Virus record (IMG/VR): IMGVR_UViG_3300008262_000105 | Span: 1 to 64,000 of that record | Strand: one strand, 5' to 3' | Source: a virus | DNA length: 64,000 nt | Shown: piece after piece, positions 1 through 8,232 of the stretch | Numbering within the stretch: position 1 is the first letter of the stretch | How the letters are laid out: every line of letters starts with the position of its first letter | The notes under the pieces: model-generated | Databases searched by the model: none | What the model was told of the DNA's origin: nothing | What the model saw: only the letters and a program-made list of their open reading frames with translations | Translations under genes and position numbers: made by a program

Positions 1-422
1 ATATCACCATAATCAGGATCTGCCATATAACCAAGAATTTCTTGATATACAGTTTTTCCAAAGCCCCAAAATCTTACGCCTTCACCTTCTTCACCTCTTA
101 CCAATACTGGTACGAATGTTCTAAGTTTCGGCTCCATTTTCTTAGCAGCTTTCCAATCTTCCTTATCACCCATTCTTTTAAGTTTGTCAGCAAACTCAAC
201 GATAGGGTCAGGTCTGCCAAAACTCATTGGAGATAAGTAAGTTTTGTTGTTGATGTTGTAGTGAAAATAAAGTTCAATAAAAGGATTTTCTTTATTGAAT
301 TTGTACGGCACCAATCTGATTGTGTGTTTGCCTGGTGCTGGCTTCCAAAGTTCTACTGAAGTTCTTTGGGTGTTTTGCAGTTTGTTAAGTCTGCTCTTAA
401 TTGCGTCTAAATTAATAGCCAT
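1..422 (-). CDS. 32: gp32-like single-stranded DNA-binding protein, C-terminus beyond left edge
   Basis: Binds and protects single-stranded DNA during phage replication, recombination and repair. The frame opens with ATG at 422..420 and stays open to the window edge (140 codons seen), so the C-terminal half, including any acidic tail, is missing. The first ~20 residues (LDAIKSRLNKLQ) resemble the basic N-terminal cooperativity segment of gp32. The OB-fold core follows, with LWKPAPGKHTIRLVPYK, PFIELYFHYNI, SPMSFGRPDPI and VRFWGFGKTVYQEI, all in the order known from T4-like and cyanophage gp32. Odd point: no cysteine occurs in the visible part, so the zinc ligands of T4 gp32 are absent. The gene stands alone behind two Bacteroidota-type promoters and one late-type motif, and its leader holds a candidate autoregulatory operator. 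It is the only clear replication-core gene here apart from the polymerase-like gene at 8233-9513. Confidence 0.86.
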   Translation of the reverse strand, partial: MAINLDAIKSRLNKLQNTQRTSVELWKPAPGKHTIRLVPYKFNKENPFIELYFHYNINNKTYLSPMSFGRPDPIVEFADKLKRMGDKEDWKAAKKMEPKLRTFVPVLVRGEEGEGVRFWGFGKTVYQEILGYMADPDYGD

Positions 423-426
423 GTCT

Positions 427-469
427 TTTAAATTTTAAGAGTTTAAGTTTTAAAACGTTTATGTTTTAA
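427..469 (-). promoter_or_regulatory. Candidate translational operator of the gp32-like gene (UUAAA repeats plus hairpin)
   Basis: In the mRNA sense the last ~45 nt before the ATG hold five UUAAA pentamers, at plus-strand positions 427-431, 434-438, 442-446, 449-453 and 465-469, so the first four lie 7, 8 and 7 nt apart. A perfect 7-bp hairpin (TTAAAAC / GTTTTAA, 6-nt loop) spans 450-469. T4 gp32 represses its own translation by binding an unstructured leader rich in UUAAA-type repeats next to a folded element, and one gp32 monomer covers about 7 nt. Function here is inferred from this resemblance. Confidence 0.55.
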
Positions 470-508
470 GGTTGGATTATAGTGTCTTTCCTACACTTCC
501 GTTACACA

Positions 509-517
509 TATAAATAT
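509..517 (-). promoter_or_regulatory. Late-type motif ATATTTATA upstream of the gp32-like gene
   Basis: Reads ATATTTATA in the gene direction, identical to the motif before many virion genes in this window. It lies 86 nt from the ATG rather than the usual ~24 nt, so it could add late expression to the gp32-like gene or be a chance match in AT-rich DNA. Confidence 0.4.
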
Positions 518-527
518 AATGGAAATA

Positions 528-559
528 CAAATATACGAAGAATTTCTCAGACTTCCAAA
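528..559 (-). promoter_or_regulatory. Bacteroidota-type promoter, proximal, for the gp32-like gene
   Basis: In the gene direction TTTGG (559-555), 19 nt, then TATATTTG (535-528). This matches the Bacteroidota primary-sigma promoter (-33 TTTG, -7 TAnnTTTG). The bases before the -7 box are TTCG and a T follows it, as in two of the other three copies. The implied leader is about 100 nt and includes the UUAAA operator. Confidence 0.75.
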
Positions 560-597
560 TCTTTTTTTCAGTATATTTTCTATGGTAAAAGATGTAA

Positions 598-629
598 CAA
601 ATATACGAAAAATTTGTTACAATGCCAAA
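598..629 (-). promoter_or_regulatory. Bacteroidota-type promoter, distal, for the gp32-like gene
   Basis: In the gene direction TTTGG (629-625), 19 nt, TATATTTG (605-598), the same geometry as the proximal copy 70 bp downstream. It begins right after the T-run of the endolysin terminator, so termination and re-initiation are packed together. Confidence 0.75.
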
Positions 630-630
630 T

Positions 631-656
631 AAAAAAGGGAGTATTTAACTCCCTTT
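631..656 (-). terminator. Intrinsic terminator after the endolysin gene
   Basis: In the gene direction a 9-bp stem AAAGGGAGT / ACTCCCTTT with a 5-nt loop runs into six T. It lies directly after the endolysin stop codon and before the distal gp32 promoter. Confidence 0.85.
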
Positions 657-659
657 CTT

Positions 660-1493
660 TTATGCTAACAAATGATAATATTCTTTAAAGTGTTTTATAC
701 GGTCTGCCAATCCGATAGTTCCACCATTTACTCTTTTAGTAATAGATGTTACTACTGCATCAGTTGCTCCACCATCAGCCATTATGTGTAATTTATTCTT
801 ATTGAAGAACCATGCTGCTGAAAGTAAAGCATATTTAGATGCTACTACATCAGGATTAGATGGGATATCTTCACCGATTGCTTTACCAAATGCAGTATAG
901 TTATCCTTTCCTGTCAATTGGATATAACCACGTCCTCTAAATTTGTAGCCTTCACCACTTCCCTCATCACCATTACCCATACGAGATGCATATACTTTGT
1001 TAGCAATCTTTTGTGGGTTTCTTTGGTATGCATTTGCAATTGCTTCGGTTGGGAAATACTTTTTGAATATACCCATTAAACCTTTTGCTGAATAGTTTAG
1101 GTTTTCTTGTGTTGCTCTAAATCCACCACTCTCATGTCCGCATTGTGCTAAGAAGTGTGCCAATCTTAGGGGAGTATTGATTTGGAATTTTGCCGCAGTA
1201 TCAGGAATCATTTGAATTACTGCATCAGGAATATGTCCTTTAAGTTTGTCCAATTTTAATCCACCAACAGGTGCTATTGGAGCTGCAGGTGCTGGAGCCG
1301 GAGTTCCTTCTCCCATTATTTTAGCCCAAGTTGCATCACCAACTATACCATCCGCAGGTAAACCATGCTTAGCTTGGAATTCTTTTACAGCTGCTTCAGT
1401 TTTAGGTCCAAAGTTAGTAACTGCTGGAGAGATTCCTAATTTCTCCTGCATTAATTTAACGTTTTCGTTATTATCACCTTTTTTTAATAACAT
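660..1493 (-). CDS. Endolysin: peptidoglycan-binding domain plus GH19 muramidase/chitinase-like domain
   Basis: A 277-residue peptidoglycan hydrolase for host lysis. Residues 1-62 form a PG_binding_1 repeat (LKKGDNNENVKLMQ, FGPKTEAAVKEFQ, DGIVGDATWAKI). A short Ala/Pro-rich linker spans about 63-77. Residues 78-277 form the GH19 domain: CGHESGG with the expected catalytic Glu121, a second acidic candidate at Glu130 (TQENLNYSA), and the typical block YKFRGRGYIQLTGKDNY at 183-199. There is no signal peptide or membrane segment, so export would need a holin or another route; no holin is recognisable in this window. It lies 7 nt downstream of the 142-residue gene at 1501-1929 and probably shares its late-type promoter; a strong terminator follows. 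Length and domain order are normal for two-domain phage endolysins. Confidence 0.92.
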   Translation of the reverse strand: MLLKKGDNNENVKLMQEKLGISPAVTNFGPKTEAAVKEFQAKHGLPADGIVGDATWAKIMGEGTPAPAPAAPIAPVGGLKLDKLKGHIPDAVIQMIPDTAAKFQINTPLRLAHFLAQCGHESGGFRATQENLNYSAKGLMGIFKKYFPTEAIANAYQRNPQKIANKVYASRMGNGDEGSGEGYKFRGRGYIQLTGKDNYTAFGKAIGEDIPSNPDVVASKYALLSAAWFFNKNKLHIMADGGATDAVVTSITKRVNGGTIGLADRIKHFKEYYHLLA

Positions 1494-1500
1494 TATACAA

Positions 1501-1929
1501 TTATTTAGTTTCGTTAGTTATAACTTCTTTTCCATCACCAAAATCAATTACTTCAAAAACTCTTGTCTGAATTTTCTTAGTACCTTCGGCGTTTGTTAAT
1601 ATGATTGAATTTTTAAACTTCTGCCAATTAATGACAAATGAATTATCTAATACACCACCATTTTCTTCTTTTACAAGTTCATTTAGTGCGTTAATAGTAT
1701 ATAATGTGTTTGATTCTTTCTTTCTATGTATTAAAATAGTGTTTTCCAACGGTGTATCCGGTTGGAATGCGGTATCAATGTTGTACGTGATAAATAACTC
1801 ATCTAAATTCGCCTTATTTTGGAGAATATAAATGTAATTATAAACTATGTGATAAGTTTCACGGATTAATTGTAATGTATTCTGTAACTCACCTTTAGTT
1901 GTAAACGTACATAATAACTGTGTTTTCAT
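1501..1929 (-). CDS. Hypothetical protein, 142 residues
   Basis: I do not recognise a family. The protein is soluble, has no signal peptide or membrane helix, and looks mixed alpha/beta: an N-terminal helical half (TTKGELQNTLQLIRETYHIVYNYI) and a beta-rich C-terminal half ending VFEVIDFGDGKEVITNETK. The first residues could suggest a small structural or assembly protein, but that is a guess. It begins a two-gene unit with the endolysin: the ATG at 1929 is 25 nt from a late-type motif, and the endolysin starts 7 nt after its stop. A purine-rich stretch (AAAGGGAAGAAAGGA) lies just before the ATG and could serve as a ribosome binding site. Confidence 0.7.
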   Translation of the reverse strand: MKTQLLCTFTTKGELQNTLQLIRETYHIVYNYIYILQNKANLDELFITYNIDTAFQPDTPLENTILIHRKKESNTLYTINALNELVKEENGGVLDNSFVINWQKFKNSIILTNAEGTKKIQTRVFEVIDFGDGKEVITNETK

Positions 1930-1954
1930 TCCTTTCTTCCCTTTTTTTCTTATG

Positions 1955-1963
1955 TATAAATAT
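1955..1963 (-). promoter_or_regulatory. Late-type motif ATATTTATA before the 142-residue gene and endolysin
   Basis: Exact ATATTTATA in the gene direction, 25 nt from the ATG at 1929, in the gap after the 1861-residue gene. Confidence 0.6.
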
Positions 1964-1994
1964 GAAAATTCGGATGAAAGGGTATTTTCAGTTT

Positions 1995-4900
1995 TTATCC
2001 GTAAATATTTTTATTAGCCGCTTCTAATATTTTTGCAAATCGTCTATCTAATTGCATTTCAAACTTAATTTGGCCACCATATCCTACACCATCTTCTCTC
2101 ACACCAATAGTTGCAATAGGAATTACTCTACCTTTTTTACCAGCTTTATATGCCAAATAAGGTGGTTCTTCGTTTGTTACAGCAAATAAACCTTCTTTAA
2201 TTTGTTCAAAATCAGACGTATCAAATATATTCTTTAATACTGCTCTATCTAATGAATTAGGTCCAATAGCCATTGATTCTTCACCCTCACCAACTGCTTT
2301 TAATGGAAATTCCTCCCTAATTGATGCTAACATACCTTGCTTTAACTTATTATTACTTCCCAATGCAGTAATTACATCTTTTTGATGCTTTTTATGAGTT
2401 TCTTGAACTTGTTGAAGATATTTTGTAGATGCTTTATCTCCTTTTTTAGCTGCAGATGCAATAGCTGATAATACTACTTTATTAATATCTCTACTACCTT
2501 TACCTACTTTTAATTTCTCTAATGCTTGTTCTAATGTAATTTTTTTAGATTTAACTATTGCTTGAAATTCAGGATCTTTAGCAGCTAATTTTTGTAAATT
2601 TTTCAAATTTTTTGAACCAAAATCAAATAATGCTTTTCTTTGATTTTTTTGATATACAACAGGATTAATTTCATCAGAAATATTACTATCCCATTCAGAT
2701 AGTTTACCTGTGCCAGAATTTAAAAAGTTTACGGCTGTTGATTTTTTTAGAGATACTTCATCTAAAATCTGATTACCATCTTTTGTTTTTATTTTAAAAT
2801 ATGCGTCTGTTGAAAATCCTTTATTCTTTTTATAATCTTTTAATCCCATTGCTTCAACTTCACCTTGAGTATCCCAACTACCAGCTTCAATTGTTGCACC
2901 AGGGTATTCCTTAGCTAATCTATTTCTAATTGCTTTTCTATTATTCATAGCTGCCTGAATCCAACTTTTTGTTACAATTCGTTTTCCTTCTATTTTTAAA
3001 TCTGGATTTGATTGTATTTGTTTTTGTTCATGCTCTATTAATGAATTATAAAATGCTTCGGCTTGTTTATCATCTAAAGTTGTACCAATCATTGTCATTA
3101 ATTCTCCAGCTTGTGCTGATATCTGCCCTGCCCCACCTGGCAAATCGGAGAAATGTGACCATTTAGCTGTTTCGTTACTAAATTTAGTGTTCATCATTCT
3201 TTCCAATGCTTTCAAATGTCTTGGTGGAACTTTTGCACCGGCATACATTTCTTTTGGCAATTTATATGGTTGTGGTGGTGGCCCTACTTGGAATTTTTTA
3301 TTTTTATCAGAAAACTTTACATCGTCCGGAACTTGCTTTTGTGTAAATTCTTTTGATTTTAAAGTATCTACTTTAGAAAGCGTTTTATCTTTACCACCTA
3401 TAATTCTAGAACCTTTGGTTGGTTCTACTTTTGCTGGTTTTTCTTTTGCTAATCTTTTTTGATATTCCGCATCTCCTTTAAATAATGCTGCGCCCGCTGG
3501 TTCTTGCTTAGATGGTTTAGAAGTTTTATTTTTAGGGTCTTCGTGAGAACCTGATTTAATTGCCGCATCTTTAGATTGCTTTGTTTTGAAGTAAACTATC
3601 TTTCCAGTTTCTTTACTTCTAGCTGCTAACTTTGGGTCATTATTTGCTTCGTTAAAAATTTCTAACATTATCTCATCAATTACTGAAGTTTCTTTTTTCA
3701 TATTATCTTCTTCTTTCTTTTTATTATACGAATCAATCATCGCATCCATTTGTTCAGGACTGATTTTCATGTTTTCCAAACCATCCGCTATTATTTCAGC
3801 GAATTTAACAAATTGTGCATCCATTTCCGATTCACCTTCCGCATCTGCAAATAATGCAGCTCTACCAGCTCCTTTTAAGAAAGTTTCAGCAACAACGTGA
3901 GGAACAAATTCAATAGCAACGTGCTTAGCAAATCCAACAGCTCCATAGGATAATCCACCCAAAGCTGCACCAAAAAGTGCAGTAGTTACTATCTTAACAC
4001 CAACAGATTTAAGGGCATCTTTTTCGTGATGTGATAAATCATTCCAGCCACCAGGTTTACTAAATAAGTTCCCAATAGCTTTTCCAGCAGTTTTGAATTC
4101 TTCTACCTCATGTTTAAATCCATCTTTTACAGCCTTCCATGCACCTCTTGCTTTATCTTTTACTGTTTGAGCTATTGTTCTACGTGGTTCTGACCCTGCT
4201 TTGTAATATCCTTTTTTAAAATATTCTTTTTCATCTTCTTTCCATTTGGATATTTTTTGCTTAATTTTTTCAGAAAAGTTTTTTATTGAACTTACTTTTT
4301 TAGGTGGGGTTTCACCTTTTGGTTGTTCTTCACCAGCTTTACCAGTTGTTTCACCTTGCTTTTTAGCTGCAATTCCTATTTCTTCTGCAAACTTATTACA
4401 CATTGGAATTGCATCTTTAATATCCATATCAATAACTTCGCATTTCATTGGTATTTGTTTTTCCGGATATTTTGCATTGTATGCTGCTATTGCAGCCCAT
4501 CTATGATGCCCATCAATTACAAATCCATCCCTACTAACATATATAGGACCTGTTATGCCCGGATTATTAGGGTCTTTTTCCAAAGCTCCCATCATTCCAA
4601 CTACTTTATCACCACCCAATTCTGATTGTGTTGCTTTCAATTTATCAGCAGCCACCTCAGTTTGAGTTGTTGTAATTCCTTTTTCTTTTAGCATTTCTCT
4701 AAACACCGGTTCGGTATCTACTTCACCATCTTTGTTTAGTGGCATTTTTTCTGCCTTACTGCCCGGAACCGGTCTACCTTTGAATTGTGGCATTTGGTTT
4801 CTTGGAATACCTAAGTTATCATCACAATATAAGTTAGTACCAGGTACAGTTACATCACACAAATTTATATCAGGTGCTTTTTCACCTTTAGCTTTTGCAT

Positions 4901-7580
4901 CAGCAACCATTTGTTGCACTTTACTTATATCAGTATTAAATTTATCTAAATCTGCTTTATCAATACCATCCGGAATATCAGAAGGAGCTCCAAATGTTTC
5001 TGGGTCAGCTTGTGGAATTTCCGATTTTACATCTTGTGCTGGGATTGGTTCAAATGTATTTTTTGGTTCATCCGATTTCTTCGCCGTTGGTGGTGGCGGA
5101 GGTGGTGGTGGAACTTCTGCTTTTTTAGGTGGTACAGGCGGTGGCGGTGGAACTTTTTTATCCGTTGGTGGAGTTTCACCTTTTGGAGCTTGAGGTGTTT
5201 GCTCAGGCTCTTTATATGCCGCTGCCGCTTTTCTAGCTTTGTATGTTGCTTTCTTTTGTGCTCTTGGTGGTAATTCTTGTACTTTAATTTTTTTACCATT
5301 TGATAAAGTTGCTGAAATTGTCTTTTCAAACAATGCAAATACATCTTCAGTTATAATATCAGAAAATGCCAAATCAACAATCCATTCGGTTCTTACATAT
5401 CTTGCTTTACCATTTGGTTTATCAGAATAATACCCACCACCTAAACTATAAATTTTTTGCCCAGAAGATGATGTAGCCTCTTGTCCAGGTTTTTCTTTTT
5501 TGATATCTTTTTCATCATCTTTTTTGTCCTCCGGCTTTTCAGTATCAGAAGGTTTTTCTGCAGATGGTTCTTTTTTAGTAGGTAATGTTACATCTGGTTT
5601 ACCATCACTTTTTTTAACAACACTTCCAGGTTCTTTACCAGGAATTGTTACATCAGGTTTTTTTGGTTGCTCGGGCTCTTTAGTTGGCTCTTCAGGCTTT
5701 TCAGCTGATGGTTGTTTTGGTTCAACGGATGGTTGCTCAGGTTTTTGTTCACCTTTATTTCTTTCTCTCCACATATCAACGTGAGAATTACCCATTGTTG
5801 CAATTACAGTGTATCCCTGCTCCTCACCCTCTTTTATTTTTCTATCTATTTCTTTCTGTCTATAATCATTAAATGATTGTTGACCTTTTGATAATTCGGT
5901 TTCACCATAATTTTGGTCATCTCTAAAGTTTAACTCATAAAGGTCTTTCTTTTGAGCATCAGAAAGGTTTTCCCAATCTACATCACCATCAAATTCTTTA
6001 CTACCACCTTTTTTAGCTTCCCCCACAATCCATTCCTTTGTTTTATCGGTAAGATAATCTTCGGCAGCTAAATCATCTCCCTGCCCAATCATATTAGTCC
6101 AAACCGATGCTAATGCTTTATCTTTATCACCGCCAAATGTTTTTGCAATTTCATCAAATATAGGAGAATCTGAATTTCTTACATCTCCATTTTCATCCCA
6201 ACTTGCTTCTACACCATTTTCAAAGTGATTTAAAAATGCATCTCTAATTTCAGCTTGCTCTCCTACAAAATCAATCTTACCACTATCATCTTTACCAACA
6301 CCACCTTCGCCAACAAACATTACTTTTGCATCTTTTGGAAGTGATGTAATTTGATTAATAGTTTCTTTTGTGCTTTGAGTTCCTTCACCATGTTCTACTC
6401 CAATGAGTAAAGAACCATTTTCAGTACTTTCCGCATCTAAATTTTCTCCTTCAGAAGATTTTCTTTGTTTAAACTTTGATACAAATTCTTTTGTTTGTTT
6501 ATCAGCTTCTTCTTTTGCTTTTTTCATTTTTTCAGTACCAACCTCTAAATCTTTTTTCAGTTGAGCAAATCTTTTTTGCTTTTCAGGTGTCATAAAAGCA
6601 TCAGGATTATCTGCTTTAAGTTTTTCTAAAGCTGCTTTTTCTTCCTCTTTTCTTTTTAATTCAGCTTTTTCTTTTTTATATTTTTCTTGTGCAGATAATT
6701 GAGTATCATCTTTTTTAGATGTTTCAGAATCACTAGCTGGTGTTGTATCGGTTCTGCCAGGTTCTTGAACTGGTAGTTCTGTAGTATCCCCACCTTCAGG
6801 ACCCGTAGCTTTTTCGGTATCGCTAGCCGATGGTTCATTTGTTTTTGAATCTTTTTCTTTATTCTTTTCGTATGTATCTAAATCTTGTTGAGCCTGAGAT
6901 GCTACTTCAGGATCATCCGACATTGCTTTTTTATTAAGGTCATTATACCAAGTACCTACATTATCAAACCCAGCTGCCTTTGCTAATTCTTTATTTGTTT
7001 TTTGATTTGCTGGAGTTTCTGGTTGTTGGCTTTGTTTTTGAGCATCTTTTGCTAATTGAGCTTGAACTTCTTTTTCTTTGTCCATTCGTGCTGCCATAGC
7101 CGGGTCAACCTTTGGGTCAAACATAGCTTGAGCAGCTTTTGCTTTATCTTCTTCACCACCAGCATCACCACCTTCTTTACCCTTTTCATCTTCAGGTTTT
7201 GTTGGTTGTCCTTCACCACCCAAATCTTTATTAAGAGCATCTCTTTCTGGTGAACCTTCTGGTGGTAACATTTTTTCTGCGGCTTTACGGCCAGGATGTT
7301 CTTTTGGTAATCTTAAAAGGTTACCAACAATACCTTCTGCATCTTCACCTTTAGTATTTTTATAATTAATCTTTTTATTAAGAGCAGGATTTTTAAAATT
7401 ACCATCTTCTGCTTCAGTAAGTGTCTTTATAATTTCTTTTTTGATGTTGGATAATCCCATTTCAGAAAGTACAATACCCAACTCCGTAATATGGGTTGGG
7501 TTTTTAATATCAGGCATACCATCGTTTACTCTGTATGCCCATTCGGATACTATTTCATTAATTAATTCAGATACACTCAT
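1995..7580 (-). CDS. Giant multidomain protein: ParB/Srx-like domain, proline-rich linkers, C-terminal nuclease-like region
   Basis: 1861 residues. The N-terminus (SVSELINEIVSEWAYRVNDG, MPDIKNPTHI) resembles a conserved but uncharacterised N-terminal module of cyanophage proteins. Residues ~100-390 are charged low-complexity linker. Residues ~390-610 form a globular region with LIGVEHGEG, VMFVGEGG and VIATMGNSHVDMW, vaguely like EreA/TraB/ChaN-type folds. Residues ~620-850 are Pro/Lys/Glu-rich with a polyproline stretch near 807-833. Residues ~940-1080 carry a ParB/Srx-like domain (VSRDGFVIDGHHRWAA). A hydrophobic amphipathic stretch lies at ~1190-1245. An internal Met near 1294 begins a segment that looks like an independent N-terminus (MKKETSVIDEIMLEIFNE). 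Around 1590-1615, STDAYFKI followed by DEVSLKKS could be a D-ExK nuclease core. It may be a packaged or injected virion protein; function is unproven. It starts 5 nt after the secreted nuclease gene. Confidence 0.72.
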   Translation of the reverse strand: MSVSELINEIVSEWAYRVNDGMPDIKNPTHITELGIVLSEMGLSNIKKEIIKTLTEAEDGNFKNPALNKKINYKNTKGEDAEGIVGNLLRLPKEHPGRKAAEKMLPPEGSPERDALNKDLGGEGQPTKPEDEKGKEGGDAGGEEDKAKAAQAMFDPKVDPAMAARMDKEKEVQAQLAKDAQKQSQQPETPANQKTNKELAKAAGFDNVGTWYNDLNKKAMSDDPEVASQAQQDLDTYEKNKEKDSKTNEPSASDTEKATGPEGGDTTELPVQEPGRTDTTPASDSETSKKDDTQLSAQEKYKKEKAELKRKEEEKAALEKLKADNPDAFMTPEKQKRFAQLKKDLEVGTEKMKKAKEEADKQTKEFVSKFKQRKSSEGENLDAESTENGSLLIGVEHGEGTQSTKETINQITSLPKDAKVMFVGEGGVGKDDSGKIDFVGEQAEIRDAFLNHFENGVEASWDENGDVRNSDSPIFDEIAKTFGGDKDKALASVWTNMIGQGDDLAAEDYLTDKTKEWIVGEAKKGGSKEFDGDVDWENLSDAQKKDLYELNFRDDQNYGETELSKGQQSFNDYRQKEIDRKIKEGEEQGYTVIATMGNSHVDMWRERNKGEQKPEQPSVEPKQPSAEKPEEPTKEPEQPKKPDVTIPGKEPGSVVKKSDGKPDVTLPTKKEPSAEKPSDTEKPEDKKDDEKDIKKEKPGQEATSSSGQKIYSLGGGYYSDKPNGKARYVRTEWIVDLAFSDIITEDVFALFEKTISATLSNGKKIKVQELPPRAQKKATYKARKAAAAYKEPEQTPQAPKGETPPTDKKVPPPPPVPPKKAEVPPPPPPPPTAKKSDEPKNTFEPIPAQDVKSEIPQADPETFGAPSDIPDGIDKADLDKFNTDISKVQQMVADAKAKGEKAPDINLCDVTVPGTNLYCDDNLGIPRNQMPQFKGRPVPGSKAEKMPLNKDGEVDTEPVFREMLKEKGITTTQTEVAADKLKATQSELGGDKVVGMMGALEKDPNNPGITGPIYVSRDGFVIDGHHRWAAIAAYNAKYPEKQIPMKCEVIDMDIKDAIPMCNKFAEEIGIAAKKQGETTGKAGEEQPKGETPPKKVSSIKNFSEKIKQKISKWKEDEKEYFKKGYYKAGSEPRRTIAQTVKDKARGAWKAVKDGFKHEVEEFKTAGKAIGNLFSKPGGWNDLSHHEKDALKSVGVKIVTTALFGAALGGLSYGAVGFAKHVAIEFVPHVVAETFLKGAGRAALFADAEGESEMDAQFVKFAEIIADGLENMKISPEQMDAMIDSYNKKKEEDNMKKETSVIDEIMLEIFNEANNDPKLAARSKETGKIVYFKTKQSKDAAIKSGSHEDPKNKTSKPSKQEPAGAALFKGDAEYQKRLAKEKPAKVEPTKGSRIIGGKDKTLSKVDTLKSKEFTQKQVPDDVKFSDKNKKFQVGPPPQPYKLPKEMYAGAKVPPRHLKALERMMNTKFSNETAKWSHFSDLPGGAGQISAQAGELMTMIGTTLDDKQAEAFYNSLIEHEQKQIQSNPDLKIEGKRIVTKSWIQAAMNNRKAIRNRLAKEYPGATIEAGSWDTQGEVEAMGLKDYKKNKGFSTDAYFKIKTKDGNQILDEVSLKKSTAVNFLNSGTGKLSEWDSNISDEINPVVYQKNQRKALFDFGSKNLKNLQKLAAKDPEFQAIVKSKKITLEQALEKLKVGKGSRDINKVVLSAIASAAKKGDKASTKYLQQVQETHKKHQKDVITALGSNNKLKQGMLASIREEFPLKAVGEGEESMAIGPNSLDRAVLKNIFDTSDFEQIKEGLFAVTNEEPPYLAYKAGKKGRVIPIATIGVREDGVGYGGQIKFEMQLDRRFAKILEAANKNIYG

Positions 7581-7585
7581 AATGA

Positions 7586-8194
7586 TTAAAATTTGTGGTC
7601 AGCTTCTTCGCATATCATTTCTAACTCATACCAATGAAATTTTGGTCTTTCGTTAAGGAAAACAAAACACTTCCACTTTTTTTGTTTTTCAAAGTAGATG
7701 TGTTTTTGAATGTGTGATGGAACTGCTGCACCCGTTGCTACTTTTTTTGCTGGAGTATCAAAGAATGATTTTATTAAAACAGTCAAAGGTTCTACATCAT
7801 CCCATTTTCTTTCTTGCTCTTCCAACATTCTCCACTCACCTCTATTAAGGTATTGGTCTTGCATTATTGAATTTAAATATGAGAATGTTTGCTTTAAGTT
7901 CACTTCGTTATCAGAGAATGTTGCTGCTGGAGCACCATGTCCTTTATCGTAGATATTTGCTTTGTAATCTTCACCATCCGATGTTTTAATTCCCTTTTCA
8001 GTATAGAAATCCATATGACCTCTATTAACATTTGTAGGCCTGTTTGTAGAACGATACTTAATGATTAGGGGTTGTTCTAAAGATTGTGAGTAAAGTACAT
8101 CAAATACTTCATTTTTAATTCTAACATCAGGCAATTGCGCCAAAGATGTTACCGAAACTAAAAGGAACAATAATAAAACGGAGATTTTTCTCAT
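7586..8194 (-). CDS. Secreted DNA/RNA non-specific endonuclease (NucA/Serratia type, beta-beta-alpha metal)
   Basis: A 202-residue nuclease expected to act outside the cytoplasm. Residues 1-19 form a signal peptide (MRKISVLLLFLLVSVTSLA) with likely cleavage before Gln20. The family motif is DKGHGAPAA at 83-91, a variant of DRGH with candidate catalytic His86. The second family block follows: SIMQDQYLNRGEWRMLEE with the expected metal-binding Asn117. The frame is also open for 13 codons upstream (to 8233), but those codons cross the late-type motif and would disrupt the signal peptide, so ATG 8194 is the better start. It is 24 nt downstream of a late motif and is followed 5 nt later by the 1861-residue gene. 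A phage nuclease with a Sec signal is unusual; it might degrade DNA in the periplasm or after lysis. Confidence 0.85.
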   Translation of the reverse strand: MRKISVLLLFLLVSVTSLAQLPDVRIKNEVFDVLYSQSLEQPLIIKYRSTNRPTNVNRGHMDFYTEKGIKTSDGEDYKANIYDKGHGAPAATFSDNEVNLKQTFSYLNSIMQDQYLNRGEWRMLEEQERKWDDVEPLTVLIKSFFDTPAKKVATGAAVPSHIQKHIYFEKQKKWKCFVFLNERPKFHWYELEMICEEADHKF

Positions 8195-8218
8195 ATTATA
8201 GCATATTTTTGTATATAC

Positions 8219-8227
8219 TATAAATAT
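8219..8227 (-). promoter_or_regulatory. Late-type motif ATATTTATA before the secreted nuclease
   Basis: Exact ATATTTATA in the gene direction, ending 24 nt before the ATG at 8194 and lying directly after the stop codon of the polymerase-like gene. Confidence 0.65.
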
Positions 8228-8232
8228 ACCCA

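Noticed and set aside
1-422. Plus-strand 64-residue frame near the left edge
   Set aside because: It lies opposite the clearly recognisable gp32-like coding sequence.
5010-5344. Plus- and minus-strand small frames within the proline-rich part of the 1861-residue gene
   Set aside because: Basic or aromatic low-complexity shadows of the polyproline coding region, without start signals.
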